This document shows positions 1 to 6,419 of a stretch of 10,720 nt of DNA, piece by piece. The DNA lies in the NCBI GenBank assembly GCA_023230665.1, contig JALNWY010000100.1:1-10720 (forward strand), given 5' to 3'. Position numbers and translations under genes: made by a program. Each line of letters opens with the position of its first letter. Positions within the stretch are counted from its first letter, which is position 1. Under the pieces are notes generated by a model. The model was not told the origin of the DNA and made no database searches. It saw only the letters and a program-made list of their open reading frames with translations. Source of the DNA: Deltaproteobacteria bacterium. GTDB taxonomy: Bacteria; Desulfobacterota; Desulfomonilia; UBA1062.

Positions 1-131
1 AACTTGACAATGGTCATGTCTTTCAGAAGCAGCGCGCCTACCTGTTTCTCGAAGTGCAGGACGCGGCCTTTCTGCATCAGGAATCCAAAAATGATCCCGG
101 TGATGAGGCCCAGCAAGAGAGCGGTGTTCAT
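1..131 (-). CDS. YeeE/YedE-family sulfur transporter subunit, second half (partial, runs off left edge)
   Basis: Only the first 43 codons are in the window. The N-terminus begins MNTALLLGLITGIIFGF, one hydrophobic membrane segment (about residues 3-18), followed by MQKGRVLHFEKQVGALLLKDMTIVK. A basic/FE stretch and an LLLKD-type amphipathic segment after the first helix are typical of the shorter YeeE/YedE (DUF6691-like) proteins. The start is well supported: an AGGAGG ribosome site (bases 137-142 on the complement) sits 5 bases ahead of the ATG, and this ATG overlaps the TGA of the upstream gene (ATGA, bases 128-131), so the pair is translationally coupled. Proteins of this family carry thiosulfate or other reduced-sulfur compounds across the inner membrane, and many occur as two adjacent half-size genes, as here. 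The substrate cannot be told from this fragment. Confidence 0.75.
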   Translation of the reverse strand, partial: MNTALLLGLITGIIFGFLMQKGRVLHFEKQVGALLLKDMTIVK

Positions 132-667
132 GACGTCCTCCTGTACATGATGTGTGCAGTGAGAATGCCCACCCCGAAGAACATGACAAAGGCGACCAGT
201 GAGCTGACCGACAGCTGCATCATGCCGCTCAGTCCGTGTCCGCTGGGACAGCCGCCAGCCATCCGGGCACCGATCATGGCGATGATTCCGCCCAGGAATG
301 CCCACGTCGCCCGTTTCGCGACTGACGGGCCGAACCGTTCACGCCATATTGGCGGGACAGTCTCCCACTTGAAGCTCCTGTCCGTGATCGAAGAGATCAG
401 TGCGCCCAGGAAGATGCCGAACACCAGCATGAACTGCCAGTCAATGCGCACCTTCTCCTTGGTGAAGTACTCATTTGCCGCCACATGCTCAGGAGCCACT
501 GTCTGCTCCAGAAAACCTGCGGCACGCACAAAGGTCGTGGACGCGCCCAGGTAGCTGGTTTTCCCCAGCAGCTGGGTGGTCGCATACACAGAAACGATCG
601 CCAACAGACCGACCAGTGCCCCCGCGAGGTAGGGGCTCCATCCGCCATCCGCTGTTTTCCACATCAT
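128..667 (-). CDS. YeeE/YedE-family sulfur transport protein, first half of a two-gene transporter
   Basis: A 179-residue inner-membrane protein with four likely membrane segments (about residues 14-34, 78-95, 120-138 and 150-172). The family signature is GARMAGGCPSGHGLSG at residues 133-148. Its Cys140 lies in the glycine-rich GGC-x-SGHG loop, the conserved cysteine motif of YeeE/YedE (sulfur transport, PF04143) proteins, which is thought to handle thiosulfate or a related sulfur species. The frame stays open upstream to base 727, but I place the start at 667 because an AAAGGAG ribosome site (678-684 on the complement) precedes it by 10 bases and the protein then begins MMWKTADGGWSPYLAG, the usual family N-terminus; a second ATG follows at once. 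It overlaps the next gene by 4 bases, so the two halves are probably made together. Substrate specificity is unknown; persulfide, thiosulfate or selenium roles are all possible. Confidence 0.85.
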   Translation of the reverse strand: MMWKTADGGWSPYLAGALVGLLAIVSVYATTQLLGKTSYLGASTTFVRAAGFLEQTVAPEHVAANEYFTKEKVRIDWQFMLVFGIFLGALISSITDRSFKWETVPPIWRERFGPSVAKRATWAFLGGIIAMIGARMAGGCPSGHGLSGMMQLSVSSLVAFVMFFGVGILTAHIMYRRTS

Positions 668-741
668 TAGAGGTTTTCTCCTTTCCCTGAACCAGATCAC
701 AGGCGTCAAGAGCGGTTGTTTCTGCACAGGCGCCTACCTGT

Positions 742-769
742 CTAATAAGGTTTGTGTTTTGTTTTTAAA
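742..769 (-). promoter_or_regulatory. Possible promoter of the YeeE/YedE pair, with a flanking inverted repeat
   Basis: Read on the minus strand there is a TTTAAA -35-like box (764-769), a 16-base spacer and a TATTAG -10-like box (742-747), each 4 of 6 against the sigma-70 consensus. The -10 box is bracketed by the short inverted repeat ACCT (736-739) and AGGT (748-751), which could be part of an operator. The predicted transcript would have a leader of roughly 65 bases. The assignment rests on pattern alone. Confidence 0.3.
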
Positions 770-821
770 GAGCGCCTCATAAATGTCTGGCGCTGCCCCT
801 TTCTCGGTTTTACTTGTTCGG

Positions 822-851
822 TTGACACGCACTGAGACCTCACTGTATGCA
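822..851 (+). promoter_or_regulatory. Candidate sigma-70 promoter for trmI
   Basis: A perfect TTGACA -35 box (822-827) is followed, after 18 bases, by a weak TATGCA -10 box (846-851); with 17-base spacing the box would be GTATGC. Transcription would start near base 858, just where the run of inverted repeats ahead of trmI begins, giving a leader of about 240 bases. The strong -35 box supports the call; the -10 box is poor. Confidence 0.4.
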
Positions 852-857
852 GAAGTT

Positions 858-1080
858 CTCAAGGGATTTTTCGCATGCTCCAGGGAAAAGTCCGGTATCG
901 CAATCGTGACGGTCCGGGATAAGGCAGGGTTCTGAAACCTCCTGCCCGGACAGAGACCGCGGAATGCGGGCAGCACCGAAGGAGTTGCCCGGACGGAACA
1001 CCGGGACAGGAGAAGCAGGGCAGAGGCCCTGCTGTGCATCCGTGGCCTGAAGCGCCGGAAGACGATTCTTTTTTAGAATC
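858..1080 (+). promoter_or_regulatory. Highly structured, unassigned 5' leader ahead of trmI
   Basis: This stretch has no convincing gene but many complementary segments. GTCCGG occurs at 890-895 and 912-917, and its complement CCGGAC at 946-951 and 989-994, so four pairings compete. GGCAGG (923-928) can pair with CCTGCC (941-946), while CTGCCCG (942-948) can instead pair with CGGGCAG (967-973). Further on there are CCCGG/CCGGG (988-992, 1001-1005), a perfect 8-bp hairpin with an AGAG loop (1014-1033) and a 6-bp hairpin with a five-T loop (1064-1080) that ends just before the ribosome site of trmI. Mutually exclusive stems in a leader are what a riboswitch or attenuator would show, but I compared it by eye with several common riboswitches and with RNase P and SRP RNA and recognised none. 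Confidence 0.4.
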
Positions 1081-1097
1081 AGGAAAGAGGAAATGCC

Positions 1098-1958
1098 ATG
1101 GAAGACCTGCTCGCCCAGAAGGTGCTGATCACTGATCTGTCGAGGTTCAGAAAGGTGATCGATCTGCGGACGCCCGAACCGGTGGGGCTCCCGAGCGGCC
1201 ACATCAGCCGCGAAGAGCTGAAAAAGATCCCTGCCGGCGGGTCGTTCGAGGTGCGGGACAAGCGCTACTTTGTGCTGCCGTGCGATATGAACGATTTTGT
1301 CATGGAAGGGCTCAAGCGCAACACCCAAATCGTCTATCCCAAGGACTCGGGCTATATCCTCATGAAGCTGGATATCTTTCCGGGTAAGAGGATCGCCGAG
1401 GCAGGCACCGGCTCAGGCGCCATGACCGCGGTGTTCTCGCGGGCAGTGGGGAGCGGAGGCAGGGTTTATTCCTACGAGCAGGATATCGGCCTCATCAACC
1501 ACGCCGTGAAGAACCTTGAACTGGATGCAGGGGATACGAATGTGATCATTCATCACCAGAGCCTGGAACTGGGAATCTACGAGCAGGACCTCGACGCGTT
1601 CTTTCTGGATGTGAGAGAACCATGGAAGTATCTGGGAGCCGTGTATGATTGTCTCAAGCCGGGAAGTCATCTGGGGATCCTGGTGCCCACCGCCAACCAG
1701 GTGAGCCGGGTGCTGCTGGCCTTCAATAACTGGGATTTTCTGGTCACCGAGGTGGCCGAGACCTTCCTGCGCACCTATAAGCCAGTCCCGGCCAGGCTGC
1801 GCCCCATGGACCGGATGATCGGCCACACCAGTTACCTGATTTTCGCCCGCACGATGCAGCCGGATACCATCAGGCGCATCGCCGCGAGAGCAGTGCCAGC
1901 CTCGGAAGACGGCGACGGCGGACTTCTGCCTGAGAATGGCGGCCCGGACGGCGCTTAA
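1098..1958 (+). CDS. trmI: tRNA (adenine-N1)-methyltransferase, TrmI type
   Basis: A 286-residue SAM-dependent methyltransferase that matches the TrmI/Trm61 family, which makes m1A at position 58 of the tRNA T-loop (some archaeal members also act at 57). The N-terminal beta domain (about 1-75) leads into the family block RNTQIVYPKDSGYIL (74-88). The Rossmann domain shows motif I, EAGTGSG (101-107), an acidic ribose-binding residue in YEQD (Glu127), the catalytic-motif region DVREPW (171-176), LKPG (186-189), VPTANQVSR (196-204) and the C-terminal GHTSYLIFAR (242-251). The last 30 or so residues are acidic, glycine-rich and probably disordered. The start is chosen for the GGAAAGAGG ribosome site 7 bases upstream. 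It begins after a long structured leader and is followed, 134 bases on, by prfC on the same strand, so a shared translation-related role is plausible. Confidence 0.9.
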   Translation: MEDLLAQKVLITDLSRFRKVIDLRTPEPVGLPSGHISREELKKIPAGGSFEVRDKRYFVLPCDMNDFVMEGLKRNTQIVYPKDSGYILMKLDIFPGKRIAEAGTGSGAMTAVFSRAVGSGGRVYSYEQDIGLINHAVKNLELDAGDTNVIIHHQSLELGIYEQDLDAFFLDVREPWKYLGAVYDCLKPGSHLGILVPTANQVSRVLLAFNNWDFLVTEVAETFLRTYKPVPARLRPMDRMIGHTSYLIFARTMQPDTIRRIAARAVPASEDGDGGLLPENGGPDGA

Positions 1959-2092
1959 GCACTCCAGTGTGCTCAGAGCGTTCGGCTGGCAGCGATAGGC
2001 GGGGTATGCTATAAGGCGGTGCCCGACGACCGCGCCACAGGGGAGGATATCGATCCGGGCATCAAGACAGAGGCTGAATCGGGATAAAAACT

Positions 2093-3742
2093 ATGGAAGC
2101 AATTGAGACATGTCAAACGATCGGAGAAGACCAGGAGACGGGCACCTGCCCGGGGTCCGGCAGGCATCATGAAAAAGAGGTGGCCAGGCGCCGCACCTTC
2201 GGCATCATCAGCCACCCGGATGCGGGCAAGACCACGCTCACCGAAAAGCTGCTGCTCTTTGGCGGGGCAGTACAGCTCGCCGGCACGGTGAAGGCGCGCA
2301 AGGCCAATCGGTACGCCACCAGCGACTGGATGAAGATCGAGCAGGAGCGCGGCATATCGGTCACCACCTCGGTGATGAGGTTCAGCTACCAGGGCTGCGA
2401 GGTCAACCTGCTCGACACTCCCGGGCACCAGGACTTCTCCGAGGATACCTACCGGGTGCTCACTGCGGTGGACTCTGCGCTCATGGTGATCGACAGCTCC
2501 AGGGGAGTGGAGTCCCAGACCGAGAAGCTCATGGAGGTCTGCCGGATGCGCAACACCCCGATCGTGACCTTCATCAACAAGCTCGACCGTGACGGCCTCT
2601 TGCCCCTGGATCTGATGAGCGACATCGAAGACAAGCTCCAGATCGAATGCATTCCCATGAGCTGGCCCATCGGCATGGGCAAGGCTTTCAAGGGAGTCTA
2701 TGACCTCTCCCGCAGGCAGCTTCGCCTGTTCACGCCCGGCAGGGCCACCAGGGACCAGGACGGCATCGTGATCACCGATCTGGCCGATCCCGGGCTCGAC
2801 GAGCACCTGGGCATCCAGGCCGACCAGCTCAGGGAAGACGTGGCGCTCATCGAGGGGGTGCTGCCCCGGTTCGACCGCGCGGAATATCTCAAGGGCAACC
2901 AGACTCCGATTTTCTTCGGCAGTGCGATCAACAACTTCGGGGTCAGAGAGATGCTCGATGCCTTTGTGAAGACCGCCCCGTGCCCGGGGGTCAGAACCGC
3001 TGAAAGCCGGGAAGTGTCTCCCCTGGAGGGTTCATTCTCCGGCTTCGTATTCAAGATCCAGGCGAATATGGACCCGGCACACCGGGACCGCATCGCCTTT
3101 TTCCGGGTCTGCTCAGGCAGGTTCACGCGCGGCATGCGGGTGGTACACCATCGCACCGGCAAGGAGATGACCCTCTCCAACGCCACCGTGTTCATGGCCC
3201 AGGACCGGGAGAATGTCGAAGATGCCTATCCGGGCGACATCATCGGCATCCACAACCATGGCACCATCGCCATCGGCGACACCTTCACCGACAAGGAACC
3301 GTTAACGTTCCTGGGCATTCCTTATTTCGCGCCCGAGCACTTCCGGCGGGTGATCCTGAAGAATCCCATGAAGTTCAAGCAGCTCCAGAAAGGACTCACC
3401 CAGCTGAGCGAGGAAGGCGCGGTGCAGGTGTTCAAGCCCCTGGCCGGCAATCACTATATCCTGGGTGCGGTGGGACCTCTGCAGTTCGACGTGGTCATGG
3501 AGCGTCTTAAGTCCGAGTATGGGGCTGATGCCGTCTACGAGCCCGTGGGCTATGTCACGGCCCGCTGGATTGAATGCAATGACAGAAAGATGCTCATGGA
3601 CTTCGAGAAGGCCCTCCAGCCGCACCTTGCCCGGGACGCCGGAGGATATCTCACCTACATGGCGCCCAGCGGGTGGCGGCTGAATCACACCATGAAGGAA
3701 TGGCCCGGAGTGGTTTTCCTGAAGACACGGGAGCATAATTGA
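2093..3742 (+). CDS. prfC: Peptide chain release factor 3 (translational GTPase)
   Basis: RF3 is the GTPase that strips release factors 1 and 2 from the ribosome after termination. The 549-residue product has every G motif: SHPDAGKTT (40-48), DTPGH (108-112) and NKLD (162-165), with the switch I segment ERGISVTTSVM (85-95). The rest aligns by eye with Escherichia coli RF3 through the blocks GFVFKIQANMDP, EEAYPGD-like DAYPGDIIGIHNHGT, QLSEEGAVQVF and the terminal KTREHN. It is about 20 residues longer than the E. coli protein, all at the N-terminus (MEAIETCQTIGEDQETGTCPG), a polar segment of unknown use. The ATG at 2093 is the first in frame; its ribosome site is weak (GGGA about 11 bases ahead). 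GTG at 2180 is the only obvious in-frame alternative, but it would leave only 7 residues before the core RTFGIISHPDAGKTT, shorter than in E. coli. srkA follows after 28 bases. Confidence 0.96.
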   Translation: MEAIETCQTIGEDQETGTCPGSGRHHEKEVARRRTFGIISHPDAGKTTLTEKLLLFGGAVQLAGTVKARKANRYATSDWMKIEQERGISVTTSVMRFSYQGCEVNLLDTPGHQDFSEDTYRVLTAVDSALMVIDSSRGVESQTEKLMEVCRMRNTPIVTFINKLDRDGLLPLDLMSDIEDKLQIECIPMSWPIGMGKAFKGVYDLSRRQLRLFTPGRATRDQDGIVITDLADPGLDEHLGIQADQLREDVALIEGVLPRFDRAEYLKGNQTPIFFGSAINNFGVREMLDAFVKTAPCPGVRTAESREVSPLEGSFSGFVFKIQANMDPAHRDRIAFFRVCSGRFTRGMRVVHHRTGKEMTLSNATVFMAQDRENVEDAYPGDIIGIHNHGTIAIGDTFTDKEPLTFLGIPYFAPEHFRRVILKNPMKFKQLQKGLTQLSEEGAVQVFKPLAGNHYILGAVGPLQFDVVMERLKSEYGADAVYEPVGYVTARWIECNDRKMLMDFEKALQPHLARDAGGYLTYMAPSGWRLNHTMKEWPGVVFLKTREHN

Positions 3743-3770
3743 CCTATACTCGCGATCGAGAAGAGAGATA

Positions 3771-4784
3771 ATGAACAAAACCGCAAAGATCGCTGACTTC
3801 AAGCACCTCACGCCAGAGGTCCTGCTGGACCTCGTGGAAGAGGCTTCCGGCATTCCCATGACCGGGCTCACCATACCCCTGCCCAGCTATATCAACCGGG
3901 TCTATGAGCTGCAGGCCAGGAGGGGAGAGCGGATCATCGCCAAGTTCTACCGTCCGGGACGCTGGAGCAGGATCGCGCTTGAAGACGAGCACCGATTCCT
4001 TGAGGATTGCGCGGCTGCCGAGATTCCCGTGGTCTGCCCCCTGGCCCTGCCGGGTGGCGGCACTCTGGCCGGTACGGACGGTGGGTTCTTTGCGCTCTTT
4101 CCAAAGAAATCTGGCCGCGAGTTCGAGATCAACACCGGCGACGACCTGAGACGGGTGGGAAGCCTTATCGCACGGATCCACCTCGCGGGCCAGGAGCGCG
4201 CTGCGAATGACCGGATCGTCCTCAGCCCGGAGAAGGCGACCTCAAGCGACCTGGATTTTCTCATCCACGGCGGGTTCATCACGCTCGAACACCGGCCCGC
4301 TTTTGCAGACATCACCTCACGGATCATCGAGGACATCTCCGGGCTCTTTCACGAGAATGATTTCATCCGGATTCACGGCGACTGCCACCGCGGCAATCTG
4401 CTCGACCGTCCGGGCGAGGGGCTCATGGCCATCGACTTCGACGACATGATGCTGGGCCCGCCGGTACAGGACCTCTGGATGCTCCTTCCGGATCACGCGG
4501 GCCGCTCCCGGCGCGAGATCGAACTGCTGATAGACGGCTACGAGCAGTTCCGCGAGTTTGATTTTTCATCTCTTAGGCTCATCGAGCCGCTTCGCTTCAT
4601 GCGCATCATCTACTACCTCACCTGGTGCGCCCGGCAGCTGGACGACTATGATTTCCGGGCAAACCACCCCGACTGGGGCAGCGAGATCTTCTGGCAGCGG
4701 GAGATCTCGGACATCAGCCACCAGTACCAGGTCATCATGGAGCACAAGGTGGCCTGGGAAGAGGGCAGGTTCTTCGGGGAGTGA
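3771..4784 (+). CDS. srkA: Stress response serine/threonine kinase A (SrkA/YihE family)
   Basis: A 337-residue cytoplasmic kinase of the aminoglycoside-phosphotransferase/choline-kinase fold, close in length to E. coli SrkA (328). By eye it follows that protein throughout: LTIPLPSYINRVYEL (33-47), AKFYRPGRWSR (with the ATP-site lysine), the catalytic loop HGDCHRGNLL (202-211; Asp204, Asn209), the metal-binding segment IDFDDMMLGP (221-230), then VQDLWMLL and LIEPLRFMRIIYYL. In E. coli the kinase protects cells against stress-induced death and is genetically linked to the MazEF toxin and Cpx stress pathways; no toxin gene is seen here. The start has a GAAGAGAGA ribosome-site-like stretch directly ahead. 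The 28-base gap after prfC points to co-transcription. No hairpin plus T-tract terminator was seen directly after it. Confidence 0.93.
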   Translation: MNKTAKIADFKHLTPEVLLDLVEEASGIPMTGLTIPLPSYINRVYELQARRGERIIAKFYRPGRWSRIALEDEHRFLEDCAAAEIPVVCPLALPGGGTLAGTDGGFFALFPKKSGREFEINTGDDLRRVGSLIARIHLAGQERAANDRIVLSPEKATSSDLDFLIHGGFITLEHRPAFADITSRIIEDISGLFHENDFIRIHGDCHRGNLLDRPGEGLMAIDFDDMMLGPPVQDLWMLLPDHAGRSRREIELLIDGYEQFREFDFSSLRLIEPLRFMRIIYYLTWCARQLDDYDFRANHPDWGSEIFWQREISDISHQYQVIMEHKVAWEEGRFFGE

Positions 4785-5137
4785 GGCGGAAAAGAACTTG
4801 ACCGGACGGCCCGGCTCCCGGTATGGACCGCGGCGAAAGGCTGCCTGCCGAAAAAAGATCATTGCTAAAAATGAGGGTTTCTCTCTCGATCCTTGTTCCC
4901 GCAGGTTTTCTCAGAGAGCGCCTTTTCCCCTTTGACCGGTACTCGCGCTCATATCCTCTCCAAGGAGCCGGCCATCAGCCAATGTTTGTCAGGATCTGCC
5001 CCATGCATGCATTACCTCATATCAACGATGCAGTTTCCCTCCTTGAGTGATGATCACGTCATCGTATTATTTATGTATGTCTGCATAAACCAAATAACAC
5101 CGTGTGGTCACGATCTACCAATTTAGGAGGAGGAATA
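4785..5137. other. 353-base intergenic region between srkA and the porin gene
   Basis: No convincing gene is seen in either strand. The first part is GC-rich with short complementary pieces (ACCGG/CCGGT around 4800-4830) but no T-tract, so I do not call a terminator for srkA. A 10-base self-complementary ATGCATGCAT lies at 5003-5012. Composition becomes AT-rich after about 5040, where the porin promoter is proposed. Confidence 0.6.
5043..5070 (+). promoter_or_regulatory. Candidate promoter of the porin gene with an operator-like repeat in its spacer
   Basis: TTGAGT (5043-5048) and TATTAT (5065-5070) are separated by 16 bases, a fair sigma-70 pair. The spacer is almost filled by an inverted repeat, GATGA (5049-5053) and TCATC (5059-5063) around TCACG, where a bound regulator would block or reshape the promoter. 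Transcription would start near 5077, giving a leader of about 60 bases. Confidence 0.45.
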
Positions 5138-6283
5138 ATGAAACTCAGGATGTTCTTATGCACTTCCCTGATTGCCTGTCTGCTTCTCCCAGTCCCGCTC
5201 CTCGGGCAGGAGAACGGCCGGGTCGACAAAGAGCAGGCGGCAGGCGATGTCACCCTGCGGGACTGTATCGAGAACCTCACCCTTGAAGGCGACATGATGA
5301 TCCGGTACGAGCTCCTGGATCTGGACAATCCGGTAGAACCTGATGAGACCCGGGACCGTATCCGGACGCGGTTCAGGCTGGGGTTCGACTGGAAGAGCCG
5401 CGACGAGAACTGGCAGTTGAGCGCAGGGCTTGCGACCGGGGGGCCGACCGCCACCTCCACACTGGATACCTGGAGTGAAGACACGTATTTCGAAACCGGA
5501 GACATACGCCTCGATTATGCCTATGCAAGCCACAATATCGGCCCGGTGACCTTTATTGCAGGGCAGCAGAAAAACCCTTATCAGACGAGCTGGCTTCTCT
5601 GGGACAGTGATGTGCGCCCTGCCGGGTTCACCCTTCAGATCGATCCCGGCAGGTTCTTTGTGACAGCCGGAGGATATGACGTGATCCAGATCGAGGTCGA
5701 TCAGGATTTCGGGATCCTCTATGCCGTGCAGGCAGGCACGGGAATCGAGCTTCAGAATGCCGGAATCAGTCTCGCCGTTGCGTACTATGACTTTGACGGG
5801 GATTTCGAGAGGCAGTTCAGGCGGGACAACCCCAATCTCGACCCGGATTATGAGTTCAATGTGATCGACCTATACGCCAGTGCAGAGATGGATTTTGGCG
5901 ATATCGGGCTCACGGTGTACGGGCAGGTATTCGAGAACATCGGTGCCAAAGGAAACACAGGACAGAGCGTGCTGGGAGGCGCCCTTGATCCCGAGAAGGA
6001 AAATATGGGATGGGCCGCCGGGATCGAGGTAAAAATCATGCGCTTCGTGCTGGAGTATACCTATGCGGAACTGGGCGCCGATGCCTTTGTGCCAGGGCTC
6101 ACCGATGCCACCTTCGGAGACGGGGTGGGGGACACGGATCTCAAGGGGCACATCATCAGCCTTGATTTCAACGTGACCACGTGTTTCACCGTGGGAGGCA
6201 ATGTCTATATCTATGAGGCGCTTGAACGGGACAACGAACCCGAAGCGGTCCAGTATCACGCCGAACTGAGATACAAGTTCTAG
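5138..6283 (+). CDS. Outer-membrane beta-barrel protein, putative porin
   Basis: The 381-residue product starts with a signal peptide (MKLRMFLCTSLIACLLLPVPLLG, cleavage likely after Gly23) and ends in Phe381 after an alternating hydrophobic strand, the usual signal for outer-membrane barrel assembly. The body is rich in alternating strands and short turns. The segment QQKNPYQTSWLLWDSDV (143-159) resembles the conserved GKMKNPF...LLWD block of the 'putative porin' family (PF16930) seen in many anaerobic Gram-negatives. It probably forms a diffusion channel; the solute is unknown. The frame is open from 5102, but the ATG at 5138 is clearly the start: AGGAGGAGG lies 5 bases upstream and the signal peptide then begins properly. 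LIAC (11-14) looks like a lipobox, but hydrophobic residues continue beyond it, so signal peptidase I is likelier. It is a single-gene unit with its own promoter and terminator. Confidence 0.75.
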   Translation: MKLRMFLCTSLIACLLLPVPLLGQENGRVDKEQAAGDVTLRDCIENLTLEGDMMIRYELLDLDNPVEPDETRDRIRTRFRLGFDWKSRDENWQLSAGLATGGPTATSTLDTWSEDTYFETGDIRLDYAYASHNIGPVTFIAGQQKNPYQTSWLLWDSDVRPAGFTLQIDPGRFFVTAGGYDVIQIEVDQDFGILYAVQAGTGIELQNAGISLAVAYYDFDGDFERQFRRDNPNLDPDYEFNVIDLYASAEMDFGDIGLTVYGQVFENIGAKGNTGQSVLGGALDPEKENMGWAAGIEVKIMRFVLEYTYAELGADAFVPGLTDATFGDGVGDTDLKGHIISLDFNVTTCFTVGGNVYIYEALERDNEPEAVQYHAELRYKF

Positions 6284-6370
6284 CATCAGCCATGGGGTCT
6301 TGGGGGATGTATGTTGAGGCCTGGCCAATGGATGATCCTGGATTTTGACCCCTGAATTTGGCTAAAAACC

Positions 6371-6406
6371 GCGGCCCGGCCCGCGCACGGGCCGGGCCGC
6401 TTTCTT
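6371..6406 (+). terminator. Strong GC-rich hairpin, probably a bidirectional terminator
   Basis: Two perfect 13-base arms, GCGGCCCGGCCCG (6371-6383) and its complement (6388-6400), enclose a CGCA loop. The plus strand continues TTTCTT; on the minus strand the stem is followed by GGTTTTTAGC (five T). It lies between the convergent porin gene and acyl-CoA dehydrogenase gene, only 20 bases past the latter's stop codon, so it can end both transcripts. Confidence 0.85.
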
Positions 6407-6419
6407 CCACTGGGATGTA

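Noticed and set aside
840..1328. A 162-codon minus-strand frame covering the trmI leader
   Set aside because: It overlaps the start of trmI antisense and its sequence looks non-proteinlike; the inverted repeats explain the region better.
1986..2015. Sigma-54 promoter ahead of prfC (TGGCAG ... GC)
   Set aside because: The GG to GC distance is one base off the strict sigma-54 spacing and the rest of the consensus is poor.
2009..2806. A 265-codon open frame on the minus strand
   Set aside because: Antisense to the G domain of prfC; low-complexity composition and no family resemblance.
5168..5179. LIAC lipobox suggesting that the porin is a lipoprotein
   Set aside because: The cysteine falls at residue 14, with the hydrophobic run continuing to residue 22, and the C-terminus ends in Phe like a barrel protein; signal peptidase I cleavage fits better.
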